The notes under the pieces are model-generated. The model was not told the DNA's origin and did not search any database. It saw only the letters and a list, made by a program, of their open reading frames with translations. DNA of 64,000 nucleotides. Origin: Thermosipho africanus Ob7. Lineage in GTDB: Bacteria > Thermotogota > Thermotogae > Thermotogales > Fervidobacteriaceae. The stretch lies in contig NZ_NKRG01000001.1 of assembly GCF_003351105.1 (NCBI RefSeq), positions 62,001 through 126,000 on the forward strand. The letters are read 5' to 3'. Both the position numbers and the translations under genes were made by a program. This document shows, piece after piece, positions 54,022 to 63,559 of this stretch (its first letter is position 1; every line of letters begins with the position of its first letter).

Positions 54022-56343
54022 TTGATTGAAAGATTTGCAAAGTTTTTATTAAAGAAGTCCTCTCTTTTTATTCTTATACTATCACTAATTGGTCTATTAT
54101 TTGGGATATATAGCTTATTGAATTTAAAAGTTAATGCGGAACTTACTGAGCTTGCTCCAGAAAAAATACCGGAGTTTAAAGATATGGTTAAATTTACAAA
54201 TGAAAAAGTTGTTTCAAATACCTTGCTTTTAGTTATTGAATTGGAAAATAAAAAGATCAATGTAAATGAGTTTGTTGAAAAATTAAAGGATGCATTTGAA
54301 GAAACACCGTATATATCAAAGGCAGAAGCATTTGACGATCCTGAAACGATGCTAAAATATGGAATTTTCACTATTGATGAAAATAGTTTGACTAATGTTT
54401 TAAATTACTATAATGCAGTCATAAATGTTGAACCAAGGTCTGCTATAGATTTTAGATTTTGGAGAAACTTGGGAATAGCTATTTCTACGGTGTCGGAATA
54501 TGCTAATAGTTTTTTGTCAAGAAGTGGTATAAAAAAATACTATTTAATATCGAATGATGGAAATGTAATATTAATGAATTTTTCCATGAGCAAGCCCGTA
54601 ACGGATATTGATTTTCTAAACAAAGCAATTCCAGATTTAAAAAATATAGCTAGTAAATTGTCAAAAGAGTTTGAAGCAAATATTCTATTTAGTGGTTCTG
54701 CAATGAATAATTTTATAGGGAATAAGCAAGTAACAAAAGACTTTCAAATTACAACAATTGTTTCGCTTGTTGGTATATCGCTTCTATTATTAATTTCATA
54801 CGGTAGTTCTAAGACTATGTTATTCATGTTTTATTCGATGATACTTGCCATGGGTACAAGTCTTGGAATTATAGTATTACTTTTTAAGCAAATTAATATT
54901 ATTACTTCTTTTGTAAACGCAATGCTTCTTGGACTTGGAATTGATTATGGTATTCATATAACTGCAAAAATACATGAGAATTTGAGAATATATGGAAAGA
55001 CAAATGAAAGCATTGTTGAAGCTTTCAAGGAAAATTTTACTCCTTCATTTGTCTCTGCAATAACTACTTCTATTGCTTTATTAGCACTTGCTCTCAGTCC
55101 TTCAAAGCCTTTACAGGAAATGGGAATATCTTCTGGAATAGGTGTAATGATATTTTTTATTTATATGAACTTTCTAGTTCCTGCTTTTTATTCAAGGTTT
55201 AAACAAAGTATAAATATTCCTAAAAAAGAATACTTTTCAAGTTTTTTAGAGTTACTTAGAAGAATAAAACCTATAAAAGTACTTGTGTGGTTTGCAGTTA
55301 TTATTTTTTCAGCATTTTCATACCTTGCTGTAAAAAATTTTTCCTATACTCCACCAGGACTTGTACCAGAAAATTCTGAAGCTGTTAAAGCTCTTGAAAT
55401 TGCAGAAGAAAAGTTTGGAGAATTTGGTGTTGGACAAATTGTAATTGCTGCAAAGAGTATAGATGAGTTGAAAGAAATTAAAAATGAGATAGAAAATTCT
55501 AAGTATTTTTCAAATACTTTTTCATTACTTTCGTTTGTTGAAGAGCCTGAAAAACTGGAAGAAATAAGGCCGAGTTTTTATGAGACTGTTTACAAGGTTA
55601 TAAATGAGCCTATATTAGATGTAGTATTTAAAAAGTATGGTTTGTATAATAGTCTCTTAGAAACTTTGAGTTTGCTAAGAACAGCTAAAACATACGATGA
55701 TGTTATTTCAAGTATAGAAAAAGATATTCCGGCATTATTTTTCTACGATACAAATAATACTAGATATTATTTGCTTTATGCTAAAGAAAAAGTTTCATTG
55801 TGGAGAGATAACAACTTAAAAAAGATTTTTGATGAAGAACTTAAAGGAAAAAAGGTATTTGGCTATCCAGCATTATTTTACAAAGTAATGGTTTATTTGG
55901 TTAATTCAACAAGTAAAGCTGTATATTTTGTGTTTTTAGCGATAATAATTACGCTTTTGATTGATTTAAGAAGCTTTTTAAAGTCTTTGAAAGTGACTTT
56001 CTATGTTGTTCTTTCAATATTAGCTACTATTGGTATAGGTTATGTGGCTTTAAAAATAGATTTGACGTTTTTGAATCTTTTAATAATTCCAATTTTTCTT
56101 GGAATTGGTGTAGATAGTATGGTTCATTTATCACACAGCATACTTCATGGAAGAGATAGTATTATGAAGACAGAAAAGGCTGTAACTATTTCTGTTTTGA
56201 CTACAATAATTGCATTTGGAAGTTTTATTTTAGCGCAAGGAGAACTTTTAAAGGAATTTGGAGAGCTTGTTTCAATAGGCTTGCTTGTTTCGTGGTTTGT
56301 TAGTATTTTTATTTATTTGAGTAGTATTGATAAGAAAGGATAG
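54022..56343 (+). CDS. MMPL/RND-superfamily exporter
   Basis: 773 residues, a duplicated RND permease of about twelve membrane helices. First helix at about 12-33, a large outer loop, then clusters of helices near 240-400 and 635-770 containing GLGIDYGIHITAKIHE near 310 and LGIGVDSMVHLSHSI near 694, the Asp/Tyr-type proton-relay positions of hydrophobe/amphiphile exporters. The substrate, possibly hydrophobic compounds or lipids, is unknown. TTG 54022 has GGGGG 8 bases upstream. Its stop faces the convergent flippase-like gene with one base between. Confidence 0.9.
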   Translation: MIERFAKFLLKKSSLFILILSLIGLLFGIYSLLNLKVNAELTELAPEKIPEFKDMVKFTNEKVVSNTLLLVIELENKKINVNEFVEKLKDAFEETPYISKAEAFDDPETMLKYGIFTIDENSLTNVLNYYNAVINVEPRSAIDFRFWRNLGIAISTVSEYANSFLSRSGIKKYYLISNDGNVILMNFSMSKPVTDIDFLNKAIPDLKNIASKLSKEFEANILFSGSAMNNFIGNKQVTKDFQITTIVSLVGISLLLLISYGSSKTMLFMFYSMILAMGTSLGIIVLLFKQINIITSFVNAMLLGLGIDYGIHITAKIHENLRIYGKTNESIVEAFKENFTPSFVSAITTSIALLALALSPSKPLQEMGISSGIGVMIFFIYMNFLVPAFYSRFKQSINIPKKEYFSSFLELLRRIKPIKVLVWFAVIIFSAFSYLAVKNFSYTPPGLVPENSEAVKALEIAEEKFGEFGVGQIVIAAKSIDELKEIKNEIENSKYFSNTFSLLSFVEEPEKLEEIRPSFYETVYKVINEPILDVVFKKYGLYNSLLETLSLLRTAKTYDDVISSIEKDIPALFFYDTNNTRYYLLYAKEKVSLWRDNNLKKIFDEELKGKKVFGYPALFYKVMVYLVNSTSKAVYFVFLAIIITLLIDLRSFLKSLKVTFYVVLSILATIGIGYVALKIDLTFLNLLIIPIFLGIGVDSMVHLSHSILHGRDSIMKTEKAVTISVLTTIIAFGSFILAQGELLKEFGELVSIGLLVSWFVSIFIYLSSIDKKG

Positions 56344-56344
56344 G

Positions 56345-57352
56345 TTAATTGTTTTCTTTTATTTTTACAAATTTAATGAGGACCAATGTTCCAATGAGTA
56401 TTACAAGGTAATATGAGAGAAATCTAAAATATAAAACACCATTGACAATTAATGATGGCTTTTTTGAGAATGAGGAAAGAACATGAGAGTAAATTATTTC
56501 AAAGCTTCCACTTGCACCAGGGGTTGGAACTAAAAATGCTACAGCGTTTATTATATTTACAATTGAAAAAAAGTGTAGAAATGGAATGTTGAGCTCTGTG
56601 AATATGTTTATAGAATAGTAAAAAACATAACTTTGAAAAATTAGTAATGCAAACATCATGACAAAATCTATTGCAATAAGTAATTTATGATTTTTAAGAA
56701 TGTATCTTATAGTTTCATCTAATTCTATAAACCAATTTTCTAATTTTTCAAATTTTATAAATTTGTTTAAAAACTTAGATTTTTTGAAAACTTCCAGAAT
56801 TTTTATAAATATTTTCGGAAATAATATGCTAAATAAAATAACAGTTGAAGAAAGCAATGTTAGAATTAAACCTAAAGTTATAATACTTCTTGAAATTCCA
56901 ATAACGTTATTTTTCAAAATGAATATATAGGTAAGATCAACGAGAAACATTAGTAAGATCATCTCGAAAAGCCTTAAAAATACTACTTGTGTAGCATATG
57001 TTGATTTAATTCCCTTTTTATTTAGATAATAAATTTGAAATGGCTGACCGCCAACAGAAAAAGGAGTAACAGCAGAAAAATATCCTGTTACAAAACAAGA
57101 GTTTATAGACGAAATTAGTGAAATTTTTTGATTTAGACTTTTAAAAACAATATAATGTTTTATTCCATCAAAAACAAAACTTAAGATCATAAGTATAGCT
57201 GAGAAAAGTATTTTTTCAAATGATAGCTTTGAAAAAATACTCAATAAGATGTTTTTGTTAAGCGAAAAACTATAGAAAAATATTACTATTCCAGAGATTA
57301 TTATTGAAAGGATAATTCCAAATGTAATCATTTTTTTATCTTTATTTGTCAT
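56345..57352 (-). CDS. LPG-synthase-TM/UPF0104 flippase-like membrane protein
   Basis: 335 residues with about eight membrane helices. Conserved motifs of the family are visible: GQPFQIYYLNKKG near 100 and VPTPGASGSFEIIYSHVL near 275. Relatives include MprF flippase domains and dolichol-phosphate-type lipid carriers. It follows two GT2 genes and overlaps the GT2 upstream by 11 bases, so it may move a lipid-linked sugar or act in surface glycan assembly (inference). GGAG lies 6-7 bases before the ATG. Confidence 0.85.
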   Translation of the reverse strand: MTNKDKKMITFGIILSIIISGIVIFFYSFSLNKNILLSIFSKLSFEKILFSAILMILSFVFDGIKHYIVFKSLNQKISLISSINSCFVTGYFSAVTPFSVGGQPFQIYYLNKKGIKSTYATQVVFLRLFEMILLMFLVDLTYIFILKNNVIGISRSIITLGLILTLLSSTVILFSILFPKIFIKILEVFKKSKFLNKFIKFEKLENWFIELDETIRYILKNHKLLIAIDFVMMFALLIFQSYVFYYSINIFTELNIPFLHFFSIVNIINAVAFLVPTPGASGSFEIIYSHVLSSFSKKPSLIVNGVLYFRFLSYYLVILIGTLVLIKFVKIKENN

Positions 57353-58088
57353 TTTTTACTCCTTTCTTTTTGTAATATTCCTTACTATAGTAGTTATCAT
57401 ATTTTATTTTATTTAGATTAAAAGCAACATCTGCCCAAAATTTAAATGCTTTTTTCATTGATTTAAAGAATCCTTCTTCCTTTAACCGCCTATTTGAAGT
57501 TTTAACTATTAGTGATGGAACAAATTTTACTTTTCCAACCTTAGAAAGCTTTTTTGCAAGCCTAAAATCTTGGGAAGCAAGATTACTTTTAGTATCATAG
57601 CCTCCAACTTTTTCATATGCTTCTTTCTTTATTGCAAAATTTGCCGCACCAACTATGTAGGTTTTTGTAAATAATCTTGATAGAAAATCTAATAATATGT
57701 AGGTTAATATAGTAAAGAAATTTTTGAACTTGTTTTCTTCAATTAACGAAAATGGACCATAGACAGCGCAAACTTTACTGTCTCTCATAAAGGATTTTAC
57801 TATTTTTTCTAAATAGTTTTCAGGATATATACTATCTGCATCGCAGGTTACAAGTATATCACCTGTTGCATTTTTAAATCCTTTAGACATTGCATGAATT
57901 GATCCCTTTTTTGATTCAAACAAAACATTATTAGTGTACTTGGATGCTATTTCAACTGATCTATCAGTACTTCCATTGTCGACAACTATTAATTCGAAAT
58001 TTTTGTAGGATTGATTTATAATACTTTTTAAGGTATTTTCCAAAATTTTTTCTTCGTTTAAAACTGGTACGATTATCGAAATTTTCAT
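57342..58088 (-). CDS. Family 2 glycosyltransferase
   Basis: 248 residues, a single GT-A domain. Seen: IIVPVLNEEKILENTLKSIINQSYKNFELIVVDNGSTDRS at 5-44 (nucleotide-sugar binding), CDADSIYP near 93 (DxD metal site), and ANFAIKKEAYEKVGGYD near 150-166. A small non-processive GT2, donor and acceptor unknown. Sits between a processive GT2 and the flippase-like gene. Confidence 0.92.
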   Translation of the reverse strand: MKISIIVPVLNEEKILENTLKSIINQSYKNFELIVVDNGSTDRSVEIASKYTNNVLFESKKGSIHAMSKGFKNATGDILVTCDADSIYPENYLEKIVKSFMRDSKVCAVYGPFSLIEENKFKNFFTILTYILLDFLSRLFTKTYIVGAANFAIKKEAYEKVGGYDTKSNLASQDFRLAKKLSKVGKVKFVPSLIVKTSNRRLKEEGFFKSMKKAFKFWADVAFNLNKIKYDNYYSKEYYKKKGVKNDK

Positions 58089-58098
58089 TATACCACCT

Positions 58099-59238
58099 TT
58101 ATCCTTTAACTCTTTTTACTTTGTACCATTCAACAGCTTTACTAAAAGGTCCGATAATGTAGCTTAATAAAAGAACTAAATACTCAAATACTATTAATAG
58201 TGGGACAAATAAAAAAGAATAAGGAAAAGAAAATATCCCAAATTGTCGGCTATCAAGTGAGCTAACCCACATGAGTATGTAAACAGCAATAATAAAGCCA
58301 GCAGTGATTTTTAACATACCTATTTTAAATAAAATGTCTAATACTATAGAGATGATTGGTAAGAAAACAATTAAACCTACAAGAAGATAGTAGAATAGAA
58401 ATGCAATATTTCCTTCTTTTAATCTTTTGAACATTTCTCTGAATCCACCAACATACCATCTTTTATGTTGGTTCCATAGATCTTTAAAGTTAGTTGCATA
58501 TTGAATTTTTATAAAAGGATATGTTGAATAATATTCTTTTACTTTCATTTTAGAAAGTTTTGTTGCCATACTAAAATCATCTACAAGAGTGTCAGGATCT
58601 ATTGGAAGTATTTTTTCTAAGAGAGTTCTTCTAAAAAACACTCCATTTCCCATGAATATCATCTTAACAAATATGTTTGAATAAAATATTGCTTTTACAA
58701 AGTTAAAGTATAATTCTTGAATTATATACACTGGTTTAAATTTGAAATTGTAAGGTTCAAAATTTGTGAAAATCATATTTACGTTGTTATTTGAAAAACA
58801 AAATATATGCGATGAAATATAGTTTTCCGGAATTCTTGCATCGGCATCTATTAAAAGAATTATTTCACCTTTTGCAAATTCCATAGCTTCATTTATTGAT
58901 TGAGGTTTTCCTTTTTTTCCTTTTTTTTGAATAACTTTAAGGTTTGGATAAATTTTTTCAAGACTTTTTGCAATTTTAAATGTATTGTCTTTTGAGTTAT
59001 CATCTACAACTATTATTTCGATGTTCTTGTAGCTACTTTTTTCAACTGTTTTTATTGTATTTTCAATTACATCTTCTTCGTTATATGTAGGGATTATTAC
59101 TGTAACAAGTGGATTATACTCAGGATCTCTATTTTCGTGCAAATAGTTTGTTCTTTTTTCGTTTTTGTATTTTCCAAAAAGAACAATTATAAGACTTATT
59201 AGTATGTTTAATATGTAAAAAGAAACAGTAAAAAGCAT
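58099..59238 (-). CDS. Membrane GT2 glycosyltransferase (processive, PgaC/BcsA-like layout)
   Basis: 379 residues. N-terminal membrane helix (about 2-20), a GT-A domain with VIIPTYNEEDVIENTIKTVEKSSYKN near 46, DADARIPENYI near 130, DDFSMATKLSK near 222 and the QxxRW-type WNQHKRWYVGGF near 252, then three or four C-terminal helices. The layout matches polysaccharide synthases such as poly-N-acetylglucosamine or hyaluronan-type enzymes, so it probably builds a polymer. The product is not determined. Confidence 0.9.
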   Translation of the reverse strand: MLFTVSFYILNILISLIIVLFGKYKNEKRTNYLHENRDPEYNPLVTVIIPTYNEEDVIENTIKTVEKSSYKNIEIIVVDDNSKDNTFKIAKSLEKIYPNLKVIQKKGKKGKPQSINEAMEFAKGEIILLIDADARIPENYISSHIFCFSNNNVNMIFTNFEPYNFKFKPVYIIQELYFNFVKAIFYSNIFVKMIFMGNGVFFRRTLLEKILPIDPDTLVDDFSMATKLSKMKVKEYYSTYPFIKIQYATNFKDLWNQHKRWYVGGFREMFKRLKEGNIAFLFYYLLVGLIVFLPIISIVLDILFKIGMLKITAGFIIAVYILMWVSSLDSRQFGIFSFPYSFLFVPLLIVFEYLVLLLSYIIGPFSKAVEWYKVKRVKG

Positions 59239-59254
59239 CTAATTCCTCCTTTTG

Positions 59255-60670
59255 TTAAAAATTGACTTGTAAAGAAATAAAATAGTTTTTATCTATAAAT
59301 AAACTTTTAAATGATAAAAATTTATAACTAAATTCAATGCTAAAAATGTTATAAACTTGATCAAAAGTATTTATTACAGAAGATTCTGGTGTGGGGTTAA
59401 CATTTCCACTCCAGCTATCCCAAAACCATTTCCACCTAATTTTTCCACTACTATCATCTATTACCATACCCTTTACTAGAAAATTGTATTCTGTTGAAAT
59501 TTTAAAATCGTTCTTTGAAAAAGAAAAGCCCAGACTAATCATAGTAGCATCAGGTCCATATCTAAAGCCAAGAGGATAGTCCATCAAACTTCTTGATGGG
59601 GAAGAATTATTATCTATGTAAAAGTGTCTAACATTAACCCTTAAATATGGCAAATAATTTGTTATGTACATCCATTCAGTTGTAAAGTCATACTCAATCC
59701 ATACATTAAATGACTTATAGTCTAGAGACATTCCAAAATTGTATCCGTATGCATCTGATTTATAATTTTTTCCAACTTCGGTTGGGCCATTAATATCATC
59801 AAGACAAAATTCACCGTAAATTGAAATATTACTAACTTTTACATTAAAATCAATTGAAGATAATACGTTTGAATAGCCTTCACCGTAAGTATTATGGAAA
59901 AACATTAAAGGATTTATGTCAATTATGTCAGGAATTTTTCCACCAACTACATTTATTTCACCGATTCCAATTCTAAAATTGTCTATGAAAAAGTCGAATC
60001 TGTGAGCGGCGATAGTTTTTACAGGTTCAAAGAAATTTGTTGATGGAGTATGTTTTTCAAAATATTTTCTTTGAACTTCTTGTTCATATGATGATAGTAG
60101 TGGATAGGAAGATATCAAGTGGTATGTATATTTGAAAAAATTATTTTTAGTTGAAAAAGTGATATTGTCTTGGAAAGTTGTATCTGATATTGAAATAGGA
60201 TATTTTGAATCTCCCCAATGCAATGGGAACCTTCCAATTCCAATGAAAATATTATCAGATATATAACCTAGTAGAAAATTTTCAGGGCCATTCATATCAA
60301 AAGTAGGCTTTCCATCTACCAAGAAAAAATTGGTAGAAGGATCTTTTACTTTTGAGATGATTTCTTTTTGAAAAGGAATATTTGTGTACAATACAAGATT
60401 TTGAAAATTGTAGAAAAGACTTATTTCTAAAAATGGTTTTATATTATCAAACAAATAAAAAACGTTTTCTGCTGGATTTGTTGGATAACCATTTCCATCT
60501 CCATGGAAAACAACAAAGCCATTACTCCAATTAGAAAATGAGCACATAATATTAATTGAAAATTTATTTTCAAAATTATTTTCAAAATTATTTGAAGAGT
60601 AAAAAATAAATTCTGAAAAGTAAATACTTGAAAAGAGCAATAAAAAGATAATAAATTTTTGTTTTAGCAT
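59255..60670 (-). CDS. Exported outer-membrane beta-barrel protein, Wzi-like
   Basis: 471 residues. Signal peptide (MLKQKFIIFLLLFSSIYFS) and strand-rich barrel ending NYFISLQVNF with terminal Phe. Central pattern IGIGRFPLHWGDSKYPISISDTTF, AAHRFDFFIDNFRIGIGEI and DIIDINPLMFFHN follows the order of motifs in the capsule assembly protein Wzi, which anchors capsule at the outer membrane. Assignment is by pattern and neighbours (two GT2 genes), so moderate. It overlaps the upstream helical-repeat protein by 7 bases. Confidence 0.65.
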   Translation of the reverse strand: MLKQKFIIFLLLFSSIYFSEFIFYSSNNFENNFENKFSINIMCSFSNWSNGFVVFHGDGNGYPTNPAENVFYLFDNIKPFLEISLFYNFQNLVLYTNIPFQKEIISKVKDPSTNFFLVDGKPTFDMNGPENFLLGYISDNIFIGIGRFPLHWGDSKYPISISDTTFQDNITFSTKNNFFKYTYHLISSYPLLSSYEQEVQRKYFEKHTPSTNFFEPVKTIAAHRFDFFIDNFRIGIGEINVVGGKIPDIIDINPLMFFHNTYGEGYSNVLSSIDFNVKVSNISIYGEFCLDDINGPTEVGKNYKSDAYGYNFGMSLDYKSFNVWIEYDFTTEWMYITNYLPYLRVNVRHFYIDNNSSPSRSLMDYPLGFRYGPDATMISLGFSFSKNDFKISTEYNFLVKGMVIDDSSGKIRWKWFWDSWSGNVNPTPESSVINTFDQVYNIFSIEFSYKFLSFKSLFIDKNYFISLQVNF

Positions 60671-61845
60671 TTATTTCCTCCATAGACTATACAACAATGT
60701 TTTTCTGCAAAAAGAAGTCTAACAATCTCAGGGTCAAAATATTCAACAATGAAGTCATGTAAAGGATAATTATTTATAACTTCTAATATTTTTCCTCTTT
60801 CTTCCTTAAAAATGTTGCTTTTTATATTTTGATAGAATTGTCTCATACCAATGTATGAAATTGTTTTTGCAATAATTTTGACTGATACATTTTCAACTTG
60901 GTTTTCAAACTTTTCAAAATATTTTTTAGCGTTTTCTAATTCATGGTTATTTAAATAATAAAAACCATAAAAAAGATTATATTCTGGAGTTTTTTCAAAG
61001 ATCTTGAGTTTTGATTCGTCAAATTTTCTATTATTAACTATGCTCCACGCAGCTTGTGCAAAATTAGCTTTTATACAATACTCTTTTGGATTTGGAATTG
61101 TTCCCTCTTTTTTACTGTAGTTAACATTTAGACAATAGCTTTTCGTATTTTCTGTTTCCAAACTTTTCTGCTTTATTATGTATAACAAAAGTTCAGTAAA
61201 TTTTTTGTGTAATACTGCATTTTTAACGATTCCAACATCTTCTAAAGTATTTGTATAAACCTGATAAATAATTTTGAAAAAGTCATCTATTTTTGAAATT
61301 AAAGATAATATTTTAGAAAAGTTTGAAAAATTACCTTCTATTAGATAATATTCTAGTAGAAGGAGATATGGGTATATTGAATCTGGAAAATTTTTAACAA
61401 ATTGTATAATTTCTTTTATTACATCTTCGCGGTTATACATTCTAGAGAGAAGATAGTTATACTTAAAAATAACATCAGTTTGATTTTCTAGTAAGGTTTT
61501 ATTTTTTTCAAAATTACCTTCTAGAATATTTAATATTGCTAAGAATAATGTTCTTTTTTCAGGAGAATTTTCATTTATAAGAAATTTTCTTAATGTTTTT
61601 ATAACGTCCATTACTGAAGAATCATAATCTTGTGAATTAATATCAAATATTGACAAAGTTTTATCAGCGGCAAGATTTGCTTCTTTTATGATTTTTTCTT
61701 TTATGATCTTCATTTGTTCTAGATCCTGAACTTTTCTTGATTTTTGTTCTGACTTGTTTTTTATTTTTCCTTTTTTTATTAAATCTTTTTCCAATTCTTC
61801 TTTTAGCTTTAATATATTCTTTAATTTGTCATCGTTATTGTTCAT
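60664..61845 (-). CDS. Helical-repeat (TPR-like) protein of unknown function
   Basis: About 393 residues, no signal peptide, Lys/Glu-rich N-terminus and a series of helical pairs typical of TPR-type scaffolds (for example FYYLNNHELENAKKYFEKFEN near 310). The end is cysteine-rich (EKHCCIVYGGNKC). Cytoplasmic by sequence, although it sits with envelope glycan genes. ATG 61845 was chosen, 9 bases after GAGG; GTG 61860 precedes the ribosome site. Confidence 0.65.
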   Translation of the reverse strand: MNNNDDKLKNILKLKEELEKDLIKKGKIKNKSEQKSRKVQDLEQMKIIKEKIIKEANLAADKTLSIFDINSQDYDSSVMDVIKTLRKFLINENSPEKRTLFLAILNILEGNFEKNKTLLENQTDVIFKYNYLLSRMYNREDVIKEIIQFVKNFPDSIYPYLLLLEYYLIEGNFSNFSKILSLISKIDDFFKIIYQVYTNTLEDVGIVKNAVLHKKFTELLLYIIKQKSLETENTKSYCLNVNYSKKEGTIPNPKEYCIKANFAQAAWSIVNNRKFDESKLKIFEKTPEYNLFYGFYYLNNHELENAKKYFEKFENQVENVSVKIIAKTISYIGMRQFYQNIKSNIFKEERGKILEVINNYPLHDFIVEYFDPEIVRLLFAEKHCCIVYGGNKC

Positions 61846-61856
61846 GCACTTACACC

Positions 61857-62498
61857 TCACAATAGTTTATTGTGTTTAAAGCTATAAAATCCATTGCCAA
61901 TTATAACATGATCAAGCAGTTTAATTCCAATTATTTCTCCAGCCTTTTTAATTTTTAAAGTAACTTCTCTGTCTTCTTTACTTGGTCTAACATCACCAGA
62001 AGGGTGGTTATGTACTACCACAACATAGCTAGCAGAGTTTTTAATTGCTTCACGATATATTTCTCTTGGGTGTGCAAGACTTGTATCTGTGAGGCCAATT
62101 GTTATATCTTTGGTGGAGATTTCGTATAGTTTTGAATTTAAAGATATAACTCTAACAACTTCTTGTTCAAAGTGCTTCATGTCAAGGCAATGCTCGTATA
62201 TAAGCTCTGGAGAATTTAGAAATTTTCCTTTTCTATCTTCCAAAAGATATCTTTTTGAAAGTTCCATTGCAGCTAGTATAGTAACTGCTTTAACTGTTCC
62301 AAGACCTTTTACTTTGCACAGCTCATCAATTGAAGCGGTACTAATTTTTTTCAAGCTCTTGTCAAAAGTTTCAAAAAGGTTTTTTGAAAGTTTTAAAACA
62401 TCTAAGTCTTTTGTCCCTGTTCTTAAAAGTATAGCCAGTAGTTCTTCTGTGCTTAGATTTTCGACACCTTCATTTATTAATTTCTCCCTTGGAAGCAT
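61857..62498 (-). CDS. radC: RadC-family JAB/MPN domain protein
   Basis: 213 residues. N-terminal UPF0758 domain with a helix-hairpin-helix-like KVKGLGTVKAVTILAAMELSKR near 65, then the JAB metalloprotease-like domain with VVVHNHPSGDVRPSKEDREVT near 160 (HxHPxG and the downstream Asp). The family's role is unresolved despite its name. ATG 62498 has GGGGG 7 bases upstream and lies inside the end of maf (29-base overlap). Confidence 0.94.
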   Translation of the reverse strand: MLPREKLINEGVENLSTEELLAILLRTGTKDLDVLKLSKNLFETFDKSLKKISTASIDELCKVKGLGTVKAVTILAAMELSKRYLLEDRKGKFLNSPELIYEHCLDMKHFEQEVVRVISLNSKLYEISTKDITIGLTDTSLAHPREIYREAIKNSASYVVVVHNHPSGDVRPSKEDREVTLKIKKAGEIIGIKLLDHVIIGNGFYSFKHNKLL

Positions 62499-63045
62499 CT
62501 ATCATCCCCCTATCCCATAAAATATCCCAAACTTTTGAAATGGGAAGCCCAACTACATTAAAATAATCACCTTCAATTTTTTCTACCAAAACACTTCCAA
62601 GTTCTTGAATTCCATACCCACCAGCTTTATCAAAAGGTTTTGCAGTATTAATATAAAATTCAATTAATTCTTTTGAAAGATTTTTGAATTTTACATTTGT
62701 TTTTTCAGAGAAAGTAATAACTTCATCTTTAAATTTAATTGTAACTCCAGTAATTACAGTATGCCATTTTCCTGATAGACTTTTAAGCATTCTAAAGGCA
62801 TCTTTATAATCTCTTGGTTTTCCAAATATTTCTTTGTCGAGTGTTACTACAGTATCTGCAGCAAGAACTACGCCATCTTTTTTTATGCTCATTGCTTTTA
62901 AGTATGATAATTTTTCGGCTAAAAGTTTAGGATCTTTTTCGCTAATATTTTCGTCTATATTTGAAGATATAACTTCAAAATCTATTTTTAGTAATTTTAA
63001 TAACTCAATCCTTCTTGGAGATTTTGAGGCCAAAATTATTTTCAT
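62470..63045 (-). CDS. maf: Maf-family nucleoside triphosphate pyrophosphatase
   Basis: About 191 residues. Hydrolyses non-canonical or excess NTPs (dTTP/UTP type) to NMPs. Seen: ILASKSPRRIELLKLL at the N-terminus, ISEKDPKLLAEKLSYLKA near 40, VLAADTVVTLDKEIFGKPRD near 60-79, LSGKWHTVITGVTI near 90 and KAGGYGIQELGS near 140. TTG 63048 is also possible; ATG 63045 was chosen, 9 bases after GGAGG. It overlaps the Gx transporter gene by 41 bases. Confidence 0.95.
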   Translation of the reverse strand: MKIILASKSPRRIELLKLLKIDFEVISSNIDENISEKDPKLLAEKLSYLKAMSIKKDGVVLAADTVVTLDKEIFGKPRDYKDAFRMLKSLSGKWHTVITGVTIKFKDEVITFSEKTNVKFKNLSKELIEFYINTAKPFDKAGGYGIQELGSVLVEKIEGDYFNVVGLPISKVWDILWDRGMIDASKGEINK

Positions 63046-63559
63046 CAATTATTTCCTCCATTTTTTTTGCAAGATATGCATTAATAATTGCAGAAATTAG
63101 TCCTAATCCTATCATCAAAGGTAAAAAGGAAAAAATTGCTCTACTTTTTATTAAAAAACTTCCAACTAGAACTTGAACAAAGTTATTACTAATCATACCA
63201 ATGATACTCAAAGTTGTGTAGCTAAAGAACTTTGTTTTAGAAAATATCCATTCAAAAGTTGCAGCAGATATTATTCCAAAAAAGCCCATGAAAAAAGGTG
63301 GTGTAAATAAAATTCCTGAAAAGAGCGAGCCGATAATTGTTTTAAGTGTTCCTACAAGAAGTCCACCTCTAAGTCCAATATTTACAACGGTGTAGAGAAT
63401 AACAAAATTTGAAAATCCCCATTTTCCTCCAGGAACTGGATATGGTATAAAGCGCTCAACAACAAACATTACCGAAGAAATGGAAATAAGTAGTGAATAG
63501 ATTACCACGTTTGTAGTTCTTGAGTTTGTGACTCGATTACTATCTTGTTGGGAACGCAA
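63005..63559 (-). CDS. Gx-transporter family membrane protein (hepS-component-I-like)
   Basis: 184 residues with about five membrane helices. Pattern FIPYPVPGGKWGFSNFVILYTVVNIGLRGGLLVGTLKTIIGSLFSG near 33-80 is the Gx transporter signature, also annotated as heptaprenyl diphosphate synthase component I. Related to ECF-type S components; the cargo is unknown. TTG 63559 has GGAGG 9 bases upstream. It overlaps the NusG-II gene by 58 bases, a pairing common in anaerobes. Confidence 0.88.
   Translation of the reverse strand: MRSQQDSNRVTNSRTTNVVIYSLLISISSVMFVVERFIPYPVPGGKWGFSNFVILYTVVNIGLRGGLLVGTLKTIIGSLFSGILFTPPFFMGFFGIISAATFEWIFSKTKFFSYTTLSIIGMISNNFVQVLVGSFLIKSRAIFSFLPLMIGLGLISAIINAYLAKKMEEIIDENNFGLKISKKD

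Noticed and set aside
60664-61845. Split PgaA-like exporter (TPR part plus barrel)
   Set aside because: The TPR-like protein has no signal peptide, and the barrel fits Wzi better.
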